64,000 bases of DNA, taken from positions 8,618,001 through 8,682,000 of the forward strand of contig OX485809.1 in the NCBI GenBank assembly GCA_950295325.1, in the 5' to 3' direction. The translations under genes were made by a program, and so were the position numbers. The notes beneath the pieces were generated by a model. The model did no database searches, was not told the DNA's origin, and was given only the letters and a program-made list of their open reading frames with translations. Origin of the DNA: Polytrichum commune. Its lineage: Eukaryota > Streptophyta > Polytrichopsida > Polytrichales > Polytrichaceae. Below, in pieces: positions 46,089 to 56,289 of the stretch (position 1 is its first letter; each line of letters begins with the position of its first letter).

Positions 46089-49000
46089 GCTGTGCTGGCA
46101 CCAATTGGCAATCCTTCTATGAAGAAGGAAACCACGGAGTTTGACGATTGGCCAATTGAAGTGGGGCCAAAGCTTACTGGTGCCGAAGCACGAAAGGTAC
46201 GGGCATTTATTCGCTCTTACCGTAATTGTTTTGTCTTTAGTCTTCATGATCTTGAAGGATATAAAGGTAAACCTGTTCGTATTCAACTCGAGGACGACCA
46301 CCCTATTTTCAGACGGCCGTACAGACTTAGTACCTCTGAAAGGTTGGGTGTTCAAACTCGATGTCAAGAGTTATTGGCAGCGGAATTGATTGAACTCTCC
46401 AATGGAGAGTATGCTTGTGCCACGGTTATGCCGTCAAAGAAGGATATCTTTGGCAACTGGACGGAAAAACGGATGTGTGGTGATTATCGTCCAGTCAACC
46501 GCAAGACCAAGTCGGATCGATATCCAATGCCGATGCCGGAGGAGTTGTTTGATGCACTGGGATTTTCTAGAATCTTCAGCACTCTGGATTTGAGGTCTGG
46601 TTATCATCAATTACCTTTGTTGTTGGGTGATCGGGTGAAGACCGCATTTTGGGGAATTGATAAAGATGGCAAGGATCAACTTTATCATTGGAAATTTTTG
46701 CCATTTGGTCTCAAGAATGCACCAGCTGAATTCCAGCGGGTGATGGACCAATTATTGGCCGGTTTGCCGTTTGCTAGATGTTACATTGATGATGTTATCA
46801 TCTTTAGTAATAGTCCACAGGATCATGTGAGACATTTGCAAGCGGTATTTGAACGACTTCAACGGTGGGGACTCCGTTTACATCATGGTAAATGTAAGTT
46901 TTTCCATGATCAATTGCCCTATTTGGGCCACATGATTGTTCCTGGCGGTCTTGGTGTGCAACAGGCGAAGGTGGACGCTTTGCACAAAATTCCCGCACCT
47001 AGTGATGTACCACGGCTTCGTGCATTTCTAGGATTGGCAAATTATTATAGGAGGTTTGTCAAAAACTTTAGTTTGATTGCCAAACCTCTTACCATTCTCA
47101 CGGGGAAAGACCAACCATGGATTTGGAGTCGGGAACAACAACAGGCATTTGATACATTGAAGCAGAGGCTCGGTTCTGCGCCAGTGCTTCGACGCCCGGA
47201 TGTGTCTAGAGCTTTTCAATTGCACACGGATTGGAGTGCAGTGGGATTGGGAGCGGTATTGACACAGAAAGATGAAGAGGGGAAGGAATATGTGGTGGCT
47301 TATGCATCTAGAAGTAATAATAGTGCTGAATCTAATTATTCTTCTTATGAAGGCGAGGCCTTGGCGGCCGTTTGGGCCATTGCACATTTTCGACCTTATT
47401 TGTATGGGCAAAAGTTTACTTTGGTGACTGATCATCAGCCTTTAAAATGGCTTATGGAATCAGATAAGCTCACCGGGAAACTTGCTAGGTGGGCATTGTT
47501 ACTTCAGGAATATGATTTTGAAGTTGTTCACCGAGCAGGAATTGCCAACTTGGATGCAGACGGATTGTCTCGCAATCCAAGTCCTTCAGATAAGGATTTA
47601 ACTGGAGCCAGGTGGCATGGAGATTGTGATCGTGAGGCAGTGCCGGGTTGGCATGCTGCCACATATCTCACAATGATGTCGGGATTGGCTGCTGAGATCC
47701 TTGTAGAAGAACAGGATGAGGAGGTTGATAAATCTCTCGTTGTTAGTGATGTGTGGGAAGACCAGGCGGTCTTGCACAAACTTCAACAAGGGATATTTCC
47801 TCTTGGACTATCTGCTATGGAGCGAGATAGAGTTAGTCACAGGATAACAAGGTTTCGTTGGGCAAACAGCTTGTTATTTCGTGTGTGGCCGAACGGAACG
47901 AGGCGCATCGTTCCAAGGCCAGATCAAAGAGCTTCTTTGGTGCGGCAAGTGCACGAGGAGCTTGGACATTTTGGAGTGCGAAGGACACACTCTATGTTGC
48001 GCAACCAATATTGGTGGACTGGTATGTATCAACAGGTTGCCGCTTATGTTTCTAGATGTGAAGTATGTGACCGGGTCAGGTCAAGTTTTAATACTTTATC
48101 ACCTCAACTTCAGCCTTTACCTATTATGGGCTTGGGATATCGTTGGTCTTTGGATTTTGCCGGACCACTTACTATCACTCCACGTGGCTCCAAGTATGTG
48201 CTGGTGATGGTGGAGCATTTTAGTAAGTGGATTGAACTCGTGGCTCTTCCCCAAAATTCCTCAGAATTGGCGGCTATGGCATTTCTTGATCGAGTTTTGG
48301 CACGGTTTGGAGCACCTGCAGAGGTGTTGACGGATCAAGGGAGAGAATTTCTTGGATCTTTCGAGGCTTTGTGCACCAAGGCTTTTATTGATCATCGGAC
48401 AACTTCCAGAGATCACCCTGAGGCAGATGGCTTAGCTGAACGAGTTGTTCAGACGGTTAAGCGCGGTTTGCGGAAGTATGGATTGCTTCATGGCAACCAT
48501 CGCGATTGGGACTTGATGTTACCATGGATAGCAATGGGTTATCGTTTCAGCAGGCAAGCATCTTTGGCATCCTATAGTCCTTACCAACTCTTGTATGGAC
48601 GGGAACCAATTTTACCTAGCTCGGTGCGAGAGAAATTGGCTCCCGTGGTAAACTTGGATGATCCAGATGTTTGGGCTCAATGTCTTCATGACCGAGCAGC
48701 GTTCTTCCAAAAGGCCATGCCTATGGCTATGGAGAACTTGAATATTGCTCAACATCGTGATACATTACGGTATGCCCGGATCCGCAGTGGAGCTTATCGA
48801 CCTCAGGTTCGTAGATTTTCCAAGGGGGATTATGTTTACTTGCAACGGGAGGCGCCTACGACATTGGATGTCAAGGCTGGGCGCACGATTTTGCGGGTAA
48901 AAGATGTCTTGCCAAGTGGTATATTATTGCTTGAAGGCAAGGATGGACGGGAATGTCGTGAGCATTCAAAGAATTGTGCTCCATGTCACCTTCCCATCGA

Positions 49001-49223
49001 CGGCTCTGTGCATCCCGAGTTGGCGGTTGTGCCACAGGGTCTGCCTTGTTATGTTTGTGGAGAGAAGAAAGGAGCTACAACAATGTTATTGTGCGACCAA
49101 TGTCAACGTGGATGGCACATGGCATGTTTGACACCTCCCCTTTTGACTCTTCCTTCTGGCAATTGGGTTTGTCCTCGTTGTCGGAAAGCCTCTCATTCCG
49201 TGGCCGTTAATGGTCATGATTGA
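46080..49223 (+). CDS. Pol: reverse transcriptase, RNase H, integrase, PHD finger
   Basis: In frame with the upstream polyprotein after UAG, so probably translated by readthrough; residues here are numbered from 46092, though no ATG-led start is needed. Reverse transcriptase holds YIDD at 231 (CYIDDVIIFS) and DLRSGYHQ. RNase H follows (HTDWSAVGLGAVL, VTDHQPLKWL). Integrase has an HHCC zinc segment (HEELGHFGVRRTH, CEVC) and a DDE core at Asp688, Asp748 and Glu783. The C-terminus, from 986, is a C4HC3 PHD finger (CYVC, LLCDQC, WHMAC, WVCPRC) where chromoviruses have a chromodomain. PHD fingers commonly bind histone H3 tails, so this one may steer integration. No frameshift or premature stop is seen. 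Confidence 0.95.
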   Translation, partial: QSQAVLAPIGNPSMKKETTEFDDWPIEVGPKLTGAEARKVRAFIRSYRNCFVFSLHDLEGYKGKPVRIQLEDDHPIFRRPYRLSTSERLGVQTRCQELLAAELIELSNGEYACATVMPSKKDIFGNWTEKRMCGDYRPVNRKTKSDRYPMPMPEELFDALGFSRIFSTLDLRSGYHQLPLLLGDRVKTAFWGIDKDGKDQLYHWKFLPFGLKNAPAEFQRVMDQLLAGLPFARCYIDDVIIFSNSPQDHVRHLQAVFERLQRWGLRLHHGKCKFFHDQLPYLGHMIVPGGLGVQQAKVDALHKIPAPSDVPRLRAFLGLANYYRRFVKNFSLIAKPLTILTGKDQPWIWSREQQQAFDTLKQRLGSAPVLRRPDVSRAFQLHTDWSAVGLGAVLTQKDEEGKEYVVAYASRSNNSAESNYSSYEGEALAAVWAIAHFRPYLYGQKFTLVTDHQPLKWLMESDKLTGKLARWALLLQEYDFEVVHRAGIANLDADGLSRNPSPSDKDLTGARWHGDCDREAVPGWHAATYLTMMSGLAAEILVEEQDEEVDKSLVVSDVWEDQAVLHKLQQGIFPLGLSAMERDRVSHRITRFRWANSLLFRVWPNGTRRIVPRPDQRASLVRQVHEELGHFGVRRTHSMLRNQYWWTGMYQQVAAYVSRCEVCDRVRSSFNTLSPQLQPLPIMGLGYRWSLDFAGPLTITPRGSKYVLVMVEHFSKWIELVALPQNSSELAAMAFLDRVLARFGAPAEVLTDQGREFLGSFEALCTKAFIDHRTTSRDHPEADGLAERVVQTVKRGLRKYGLLHGNHRDWDLMLPWIAMGYRFSRQASLASYSPYQLLYGREPILPSSVREKLAPVVNLDDPDVWAQCLHDRAAFFQKAMPMAMENLNIAQHRDTLRYARIRSGAYRPQVRRFSKGDYVYLQREAPTTLDVKAGRTILRVKDVLPSGILLLEGKDGRECREHSKNCAPCHLPIDGSVHPELAVVPQGLPCYVCGEKKGATTMLLCDQCQRGWHMACLTPPLLTLPSGNWVCPRCRKASHSVAVNGHD

Positions 49224-49548
49224 GGACTTTGTGGATGTTTACCACATGTTTTAGTGGTGAAGTTGTTATTTAGTTGGTTGGAAATTTTATGGGATTGAAA
49301 ACCACATTGAAAGAGTTATCCAAGAATTCAACATTAATTGTTGAAGGCGATTAAGGATGGGGCTCACATTGCACCCAGCCTACAATTCTTGGATTACTTT
49401 GTCAATCACGAGTTTAATTCCTTCGATTACTACTACCTAATTAAATATGTATAGATGTAGCAACAACTTCATCATGTTCAACAACTCTATCGATGAGTGT
49501 GTTTGTTCCTAGCCGATTGGAGGGGCTCCTTATCTGCTAGTGGGGGCA
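49224..49548 (+). other. 3' untranslated part of gypsy-DNMT, with polypurine-like tract
   Basis: Noncoding. It ends with CTAGTGGGGGCA (49537-49548), which resembles a polypurine tract. In an ordinary element the 3' LTR would begin right after, but here a copy of flanking DNA intervenes. Confidence 0.55.
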
Positions 49549-49654
49549 CTTGAAGAGGTGGTTGTTAGCATTTTAGTTTGTTATTTTATTTTGCTATTGA
49601 TGTTGACAACGACACTCGATCTGTTGTGTTTAACGATCTTAGTTTACACGACAG
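49549..49654 (+). repeat. Internal copy of the 106-bp flank repeat
   Basis: Starts CTTGAAGAGGTGGTTGTTAG and ends TTTACACGACAG. It is identical by eye to 50088-50193, which lies just outside the 3' LTR and belongs to the old gypsy target. One base (C) separates it from the 3' LTR. Confidence 0.9.
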
Positions 49655-49655
49655 C

Positions 49656-50087
49656 TGTCACGTGAGGTGACATCGGGGGCTAAGTCACGTCAACTTAGGA
49701 GTAAATGGACTCCATTAGGAGTCCATGTGTGTTGGGATGAGTAACGGACTCCATTGGGAGTCCTAGTTAGTTGTTCATCCACTCCATGGATGAACTCCAC
49801 ATTGGATTGGGGTTGTATGGAGAGGAAGGCCTCTTGACTTGCCATTGTTGTCAAGTCAAGTCTTGTGAGTGTGTTTTGAGAGAGAGAGAGCTTGTTGTTG
49901 CTTTCTCATGGCTATGGTGTAGTAGATTATGAGTAAAGCCTTTGCATTCTTTCTCCACCACTTGCACTCTTGGATTCTCCCTTCGTGGAGTGAGAGATAG
50001 CTTGACTCTTGTGTGTGAATTTTAGAGTTTCTTAAGCTTTGTAAGGAGATATTTTAGTTTCTTAAGCTTGGAGAGAGAAACCCTCAT
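49656..50087 (+). repeat. 3' LTR of the gypsy-DNMT element
   Basis: 432 bp, apparently identical to 40104-40535, including all five inverted repeats. It is flanked on both sides by the 106-bp repeat. Confidence 0.9.
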
Positions 50088-50193
50088 CTTGAAGAGGTGG
50101 TTGTTAGCATTTTAGTTTGTTATTTTATTTTGCTATTGATGTTGACAACGACACTCGATCTGTTGTGTTTAACGATCTTAGTTTACACGACAG
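50088..50193 (+). repeat. External copy of the 106-bp flank repeat
   Basis: Begins two bases before the TGAAG target duplication. From there it is the original continuation of the old gypsy linker coding text, so this is the ancestral copy and the one inside the element is secondary. Confidence 0.85.
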
Positions 50194-50498
50194 AAGAGAT
50201 AATGAATTTTGGTATTGAAACAATGTTGGTCAGAAGTTATGGCTTGGATACCGAGGCGATGATGAATATCAAGTGTAAGACCATGGCCAACAAGGTGAAG
50301 CCAATGGCAACACAACTTCCACCAAAGATCATATTAGGAATGTTGAAGAGGAGCATGGATTTAAAGAGATAAGACATGTTGGACACAAGTTTATAAAGGA
50401 AACATTGGCTAAACTAGATGATATGGAGGCATGTGAGTAAAATGAAGTTATTTAGTTTGGCACGTACCGGAGGATGTGCAGGTTTGGAGGGGATGAAT
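50194..50498 (+). pseudogene. Old gypsy protease-RT linker and polypurine tract
   Basis: Reads EEIMNFGIETMLVRSYGL and, in a shifted frame, RHVGHKFIKETLAKL, the spacer that precedes RT in this gypsy group. RT itself is gone. GGTTTGGAGGGGATGAA just before 50499 is a good polypurine tract. Confidence 0.6.
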
Positions 50499-50854
50499 GT
50501 CATGAGGCAAATACTTACATGATATAATTTTTTTTTATGATATTGTTATTTTGATTTGGTTAACTTTCATAGAAATGAAAGTAGTAGGGAAAGTTAGAAG
50601 TGATCGCCTAGTTGTCTACATAATATGGTTAAAAGTTAGAAAGTTAGTTGTCAAAGGCTAGATGGTTGGCTAGAGATAGTGAGTTGTCCAAAGTTAATTG
50701 TTTAAAGTTAGATTATTGGCAGAAAATTGTGAATTGTCTAAAATTAGTTGTTGAAAGTTAGAATGTTAGTTGTTTAAAGTTAGATAATTGGCTAAAGATA
50801 ATGATATGTCTAAAGTTAGTTGTTGAAAGTTATAAAGTTAGTCGTTTAAAGTTA

Positions 50855-52057
50855 CAGTCTAACCTTATTAATATCACACCATCCGTTTCACCATAAAGTG
50901 TGATATAAACAAGGTGTGACATATTTGATAATGTCACATTTTGAAGATTTGTGCATAATGTGATATTATCAAAAAAAAAAGGTAGAAAATCAAAATGAAA
51001 TTACAATGTAAAAAAAAAAACAAAAAAAACAAACACAAGACTTCAATGTTTTTGAATGTAAAATATAATTCAAAATTGTGAATAACAACATGAGCACATC
51101 ACAATGTGTCATTGAGATCAGCCAATCACTAGCTTCCAATGTAGCAACAACAACAAAAACAACAACACAACGAAGAACACCTGCACTGCATGAAGAAACA
51201 CAAGCCTATGATAGAAAGTGTGCATTTAAATTCCAAATGAACAATGGTTCATTATATACAAGTGAGCTCGACCATGAGCTTGACTAACCTACCTAGGAGA
51301 CTGTTTCTACTTATGAGCTTGACTAACCTACCTAGAAGACTGTTTCTACTTATGAGCTTGACTAACCTACCTAGAAGATTGTTTCTACTTATGAGCTTGA
51401 CTAACTAATCTAGAAGATTGTTCCTAATTGAATGCCCACTTAGGATGAGCGGCTAACACTTATGATCTTACTAGATTCTCCTATGCGACTATTGACTATA
51501 GAAACAGTGAAGACCGTGCCACATATCTTGAGATTTCTACATTGCAAACCAATTGAACTAATTTAGCTTAAGTCGACACTACTCTGTACCAGCTCAGCTA
51601 AACCGTAGAACTTAACATCCTAAATTACTTCACACAAGCTGAAACCCTCAAAGACACATACGTGAACACATGTGATGGAAGGTGGGGTGCATAGAGGCCA
51701 AGAAGTCTTGGCAGCGCCGTCAAAGACAACACCTTTGAGTGCCGTGTATAGACAGCACCGTTTAGGGTTGGTGCACAGAGGCGGCTCATGACCCTTTGAA
51801 TAACATTGCATTTATCACAGGGGTGGCTCATGACCCTTTTGGCTACTACAATATGTCCATCCAACCATCACATACAATCCATCCATATTTGATATTATCA
51901 CATTTACACTACGGATTTTGGAAAAAAATAGTGACATTAACAAGGGTGATAGGGATAATAACGAGGGAGTTTTACACTAAGAAAATCGGTTTCAAACTTT
52001 TAGGTGACAGTATCAAGGTGTCCCATTAACAAGGGTGACATTATCAAGGTTAGACTG
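50855..52057. mobile_element. Mariner/pogo-like element, TA target duplication
   Basis: Inverted ends CAGTCTAACCTTATTAATAT and, complemented on the right, CAGTCTAACCTTGATAATG; TA stands outside each end (50853-50854, 52058-52059). CAGT termini with TA duplication fit the Tc1/mariner/pogo group. About 1.2 kb with no transposase motif in any frame, so non-autonomous. Confidence 0.8.
51274..51429. repeat. 39-bp tandem repeat, four copies, inside the mariner-like element
   Basis: The unit begins ATGAGCTTGACTAACCTACC. The first three copies are nearly identical and the fourth is diverged. Confidence 0.85.
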
Positions 52058-52402
52058 TAGATAGTTGACTAAAGATAGTGAGTTGTCTAGAGTTAGTTGT
52101 TTAAAGTTCGAACAAATAATGAGTTGCCTAGAGTGAATTGATGAAAGTTAGAAAGTTAGTTGTTTAAAATTAGAAAGTTATCTAATGAAGGGGAGTTCTT
52201 TAAAGTTAGCTATTTGATTGTCTAAAGTGTGAATGAATATATAAAAGTGAGGGGGAGAAGTCTTCCACTCCCAACATATTTTTTCTCTCATTTTTTTCTC
52301 GACCATGTTTCCTTCCTAGGTTTTGATTTCTCCCATCTTCGGCTTATGCTAGTTGCAACTAGGAACCTGGTATTTTTCCTTAGCATACTTCTATACACGA
52401 CA

Positions 52403-53339
52403 ATGGTGAATCATCCACCTGCTTGAATAATTACTAATCAACCTCATGGACATTACATGAAAATTAAGGATGATATTGCGTCTTCATGAATGAAACATTG
52501 TAACTAGTTCTGATAACCCTCGTGCTCTTGGATGAGCGATCAGTTAAGATGCATTAGGTGAGTGGCGCAAAGAGTGGAAAGTACACCTTCACCACAATTG
52601 AATTGCAAGGAGCAAATCAACACAGTGTTTGTCAATGTTGGAACCCTAATTTCAATGCACTGGATGGATCATGGAATTTCCCGAAGACAAGTTGCAAATC
52701 ATCCTGCATCTTGTGGATCAAAATGGTGATGAAAGTACAACTTGAAAAATTGCATGGCCACTCAAGATCAAGAGCCGGTCTCAGAATTTGCTGGTGTGTG
52801 TATGCGAAACCTAAATGTATTGACGAGCCACAGCAAAAGCATAACGACACAAAGGAGACATTGAACTTAAGATTCAGCTCTGCGATTCAAGAATTCTTAC
52901 ACAAACAAGCAGATATGAACTACTCCAGATGGATGAGTGCACTCCTCCGGACGAAAATGTACAGTCAGTCCTACAAAATTTAACTACAGATTATGCACTC
53001 CAAGAAATGAATTTCATACACCATTCATACAAATGCAGCACAAGTTTGGGAAAGTCGCGGATTAAATCCGCATATTATTGTAGTGATAATTGAGCAGATG
53101 GTAAAATTTCACGTGAATTCCAGTGAAGGCCAAAGTGGATCATGCAGTATAGTCAGGGCGGAACACATCAATGTCCTGTTCCAGAGCTTCCACAATGTTG
53201 GTATAGACAACAACATGGTAGCTTGCAGACGGATATTTATGTGCACAAGTACGAAGAGAATGAAGATCGACGTTGAAGGGATCAGATGTTCAAGTGATTG
53301 CACTATACAATATGATTATGTGTATAGTAGTATCATGGA
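52403..53339. other. Intergenic, 3' of the His-rich gene
   Basis: A 141-codon plus-strand frame at 52558-52983 was examined and shows no domain. Part of the region should be the 3' untranslated sequence of the minus-strand gene ending at 53340. Confidence 0.35.
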
Positions 53340-54404
53340 TCAGTGCGAGGGATTGACGTCGGTTTTAGTAGTGTCGTCGAGTGCCATGAGAGCCAGTGCG
53401 TCATTCGTGTCCTCCACACCCTTATCTGCAGCGCCAGGGTTAGGGGTTTCGACAACATCGATCGGTGCACTAGTCGTGGCAATGTTGCCTCTCTCACCGG
53501 AATGGCCACGCATGAGAACTGCGGCATCCGGGTGAGGGTGGCAACTATGAGGAGTACCATGAGGTACTGAAGTGCATCGCCTGCCGCCATGGTGCCTCAT
53601 GCGGCGGCCACCATGTCGCAGTAAACGAATCCGGAGGGCCTTTTCGAGGTCATGATCGAAGGAAGAGTTCGCATCGCGTATTCGTATTAAGTCGGCTAAT
53701 AAGTCGTGTGGAGTTTCGCTACCCCTATGACGCAACGGTAGCTCACCTGCATGCATAAATCGACCTGCATGTCCCCAGTGCATCATCATCATATGCATGG
53801 GGGCAGGAGGGGGCGGCGGCGGCGGCCGGAAATTCTCGACAAAGTTCTCGGTGATTGCAGGACCCTCCAGGGGGAATCCATCGGTATTCCGGGGTTCTGG
53901 ATGGAGGCAATCCTCTTCTTCAGAACCAGATAAGGAGCAGTCAGCCACCGAGGGATCAAGCCCACCGACGTCATGTGCGTCAGGGTTAACGCGGCCATGG
54001 CAGCGGTGGTGAGAGCGGTGACCAGGGTGGTGAAGGTGCGGGCCAAGAAATCCAGCGAAAGCCGGAGGTCCAGGGTGATGGTGATGATGAGGATGCACGA
54101 TAGGATCCTGATCATCCAAGCCAATCAGCTCACCTCCCATTACATGAGGGCAGGAGTGATGGGGGATCAGGTGTCGACCATGGCTATGGCCAGGGTGGTG
54201 GTGACACCCGAAAGGCCTGGGAGGTCCACAAGAAGGTGGACAGAGGCTGCCATGGGGAGGAGGGACGAGGAGCGGATGCGGTCTGTGACGTTTGAAGCGG
54301 TGCTGGTGTGGGCGGAGGCGATCATGATGGAGTAATCCGCAACCATGACCGCGTCCCCCTTCACCCATGGGGCTCACCACCATCATCGTGTCTGCAGCAG
54401 CCAT
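53340..54404 (-). CDS. Histidine/proline-rich protein of unknown function
   Basis: 354 codons starting MAAADTMMVVSPMGEGGRGH, in a locally GC-rich block. The N-terminal two-thirds are rich in His, Pro and Gly (HPHHHHHPGPPAF; PPPPPPPAPMHMMMMHWGH). A charged, probably helical stretch follows (HDLLADLIRIRDANSSFDHD), then an acidic Thr/Asp-rich tail. No known domain; His clusters could bind metal. The neighbouring minus-strand frames are hydrophobic because shifted CAC/CAT codons read as Ile/Thr, so a membrane protein in another frame cannot be fully excluded. CAG|GTGAGC near 53747 is a good donor, so an intron may remove the end. TATA box and leader upstream support transcription on this strand. 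Confidence 0.5.
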   Translation of the reverse strand: MAAADTMMVVSPMGEGGRGHGCGLLHHDRLRPHQHRFKRHRPHPLLVPPPHGSLCPPSCGPPRPFGCHHHPGHSHGRHLIPHHSCPHVMGGELIGLDDQDPIVHPHHHHHPGPPAFAGFLGPHLHHPGHRSHHRCHGRVNPDAHDVGGLDPSVADCSLSGSEEEDCLHPEPRNTDGFPLEGPAITENFVENFRPPPPPPPAPMHMMMMHWGHAGRFMHAGELPLRHRGSETPHDLLADLIRIRDANSSFDHDLEKALRIRLLRHGGRRMRHHGGRRCTSVPHGTPHSCHPHPDAAVLMRGHSGERGNIATTSAPIDVVETPNPGAADKGVEDTNDALALMALDDTTKTDVNPSH

Positions 54405-54775
54405 GGATACTGGATGCAGCTTACACTTTCAAAACAAACAAACAACCCGGGAACCAACTGAGATCTGGTATCGCAAGAGAGAGAATTCCTTAAAAGAGTC
54501 TCACTTCGACGAATCGCCCTGACAGGAGGGCAACCTGATGTCCAGATGCTTAATCTGTTGACAGACAAGTCCCTCGACGATAGCAGCTTCAGAATTGGGA
54601 GGCAGACTTGTTGAAAAGAGGGAAATCTCCCTTAACAAAGAGCGCACTCACCAGGATTGAAGGTACTGTACTTACAGCGAGGAGTAAGATGAGAAGTAAT
54701 CAGAAGTTGGAGGATGTGAATCCTGAGAAGCAAAGATGAATTGGTGGTGTGGGCATTGGGAGTTTTATAGACGTC
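54405..54775 (-). promoter_or_regulatory. TATA box and 5' leader of the His-rich gene
   Basis: On the minus strand TATAAAAC (54762-54769) is followed by pyrimidine-rich leader sequence and, about 360 bases on, by the ATG at 54404. The leader contains a near-consensus donor, GCT|GTAAGTA (intron start about 54675), so a 5' untranslated intron is likely. Confidence 0.5.
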
Positions 54776-54889
54776 GGAGGAGATGGAGCGAAACGTGGTA
54801 GCCAAGGCTCGTCCTCCGGAGTTGAAGAACAAGAGTCGGTGATGAGCCTCGTAAGCTTGTGTGCCTGGCAACCACCAAGAACCATCTCA

Positions 54890-56289
54890 GCAAGTCAATG
54901 GTAATTTCCCTACTTTTAAGACTTCAATTTCTTCACGGATTCGTAACTAAACTTCTTGTGTACATCGGAAATGCTCATGTCATGTCGGTGCATTCTAGGA
55001 CCTTGAAGTAATTTGCATATCTCGATCGATTGGCAATTTATTTGTAAGTTTAGTAGAGTTAGGGTGAGTTTCCATGTAGGCCGCTCACCCATGAGATTCT
55101 AGTGGGAATAAGGACAAATGAAAATGGAATATGCTGGGGTGTTGTTCATATGTGTCCACCAACTATTGTTATTTCAAGGGTTTAGTGGGCACACGGAACT
55201 CTAGCGGTCCAAGTTCACAACCCTTCACATTCTAGTAGACCACTAATATATGATTGATTGATAGCTTTTGTTTATTTGCATAAGAACACCTCCAACCAAC
55301 TATTATATATCTAGTGGGCAAGCGACCTACATGGATATTCACCCTCATCCTTAAAGGATCCCATAAACTCATGTTTGGGTAGGGAGTTGAATCGCCCCAA
55401 TTTTGACAATTTACAATGTTCAAGCAATATTCAAGTGATGTCACAACCCTTAGTCTTGATGTATTGCAACGGAGGTGTTTGACTTTCGCCAACAGACCGT
55501 GGTGATGTAGAAATAAACTCCCTCTCGCGAGTCACACGAGTGTGTAATTTTCATTAATCCAGCTTAGATGCCTAGAAATAGTACATAGTCTAGAGATTAC
55601 TTCATTCAAAGTAATTTGACACATAATTAGTTTCCAAGACCCTGAATTTGTCTAGGCAATGTCATTTGGCCACAAACCCATGGAAGTTTGAGTTTTTATT
55701 TATTTTGAACGGATGAAAGATACATTTATGATTCATGATCCAACCTCGTCATCATGGTATACATAAGACATCATGTTGTCGATGACACCTCATCATCGTA
55801 GGATGGCAACTAGGTGTTGGTATCGTGCCCCATCATCTTAGGAGGTGATGATGATCAAAAACTTTAAATAAACACCGAGGTTGAGACAGAAAATAATAGA
55901 AGTCGCAGTCTTGCTCTTTAGTTCTCAAGAATTATGCAATCTTGCTTGCATGATGTGCTTCTCATTTTATATTCATTTTCTACCCATTTTATAACACGTT
56001 ATCAACATGAGGCTCAAAGCAATGGAGTTGTGATTTTGTAGTGGATTTTTGTTGAATGGAATTTTTATTGATTATTGTGAGATAAAAGAAGAAATGTGTA
56101 ACCAAATAAGGTGTTGTAATATAAAAGAAATGAATGTGGAGTAAAATGTAGTATAGAAGTATAGAGTGTGTATGATATTTGCATATAGGATTTGTAGCGT
56201 TGAATTCGGTATTAGAAATAATTGTCTCTTAACAGCTACTAGCGTTTTAGGGAGAAGAAGGATTATTTAAGATGATAGTATGAAATATA
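54890..56289. other. Intergenic, nothing recognised
   Basis: AT-rich; no domain-bearing frame on either strand. Distal promoter of the His-rich gene may lie at the left edge. Confidence 0.4.

Larger units (their letters stand above)
40104..50087 (+). mobile_element. Young Ty3/gypsy element encoding a DNMT3-like methyltransferase
   Basis: A 10-kb element with 432-bp LTRs that read as identical, a long leader and one open frame from 42009 to 49223 broken only by a UAG at 46077. Domain order: gag, two zinc knuckles, aspartic protease, cytosine-5 DNA methyltransferase, [UAG], reverse transcriptase, RNase H, integrase, PHD finger. TGAAG lies just before the 5' LTR (40099-40103) and two bases after the 3' LTR (50090-50094), a likely 5-bp target duplication. 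Identical LTRs and intact catalytic motifs argue for recent mobility. Retroelements that captured methyltransferases have been reported from dinoflagellates and charophyte algae; this copy sits in what looks like a moss. Confidence 0.95.
35941..52402 (+). mobile_element. Old, RT-less Ty3/gypsy element hosting nested insertions
   Basis: Two related LTRs bracket a decayed gag and protease and a short stretch of the linker before reverse transcriptase. RT, RNase H and integrase are absent. Three elements sit inside it: a TIR element in gag-protease (38023-38768), a complete gypsy-DNMT element in the protease-RT linker (40104-50087) and a mariner-like element in the right LTR (50855-52057). Skipping the gypsy-DNMT element and one TGAAG copy restores a continuous linker reading (IDSIKLYE then EEIMNFGIETMLVRSYGL), confirming that the two flanks were one element. 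Confidence 0.85.
50499..52402 (+). repeat. Right LTR of the old gypsy element, split by an insertion
   Basis: Starts TGTCATGAGGCAAATACTT and ends CTATACACGACA. The two halves, 50499-50854 and 52060-52402, match the left LTR. Repeat units of the AAAGTTAGTTG type are more numerous than in the left LTR. Confidence 0.85.

Noticed and set aside
42085-49210. Many shorter frames on both strands inside the gypsy-DNMT element
   Set aside because: All overlap the long polyprotein frame, which alone shows family motifs.
51625-51864. Duplicated Cys-rich minus-strand frames
   Set aside because: They arise from a short internal repeat (GGCTCATGACCCTTT) in the mariner-like element; no finger spacing is consistent.
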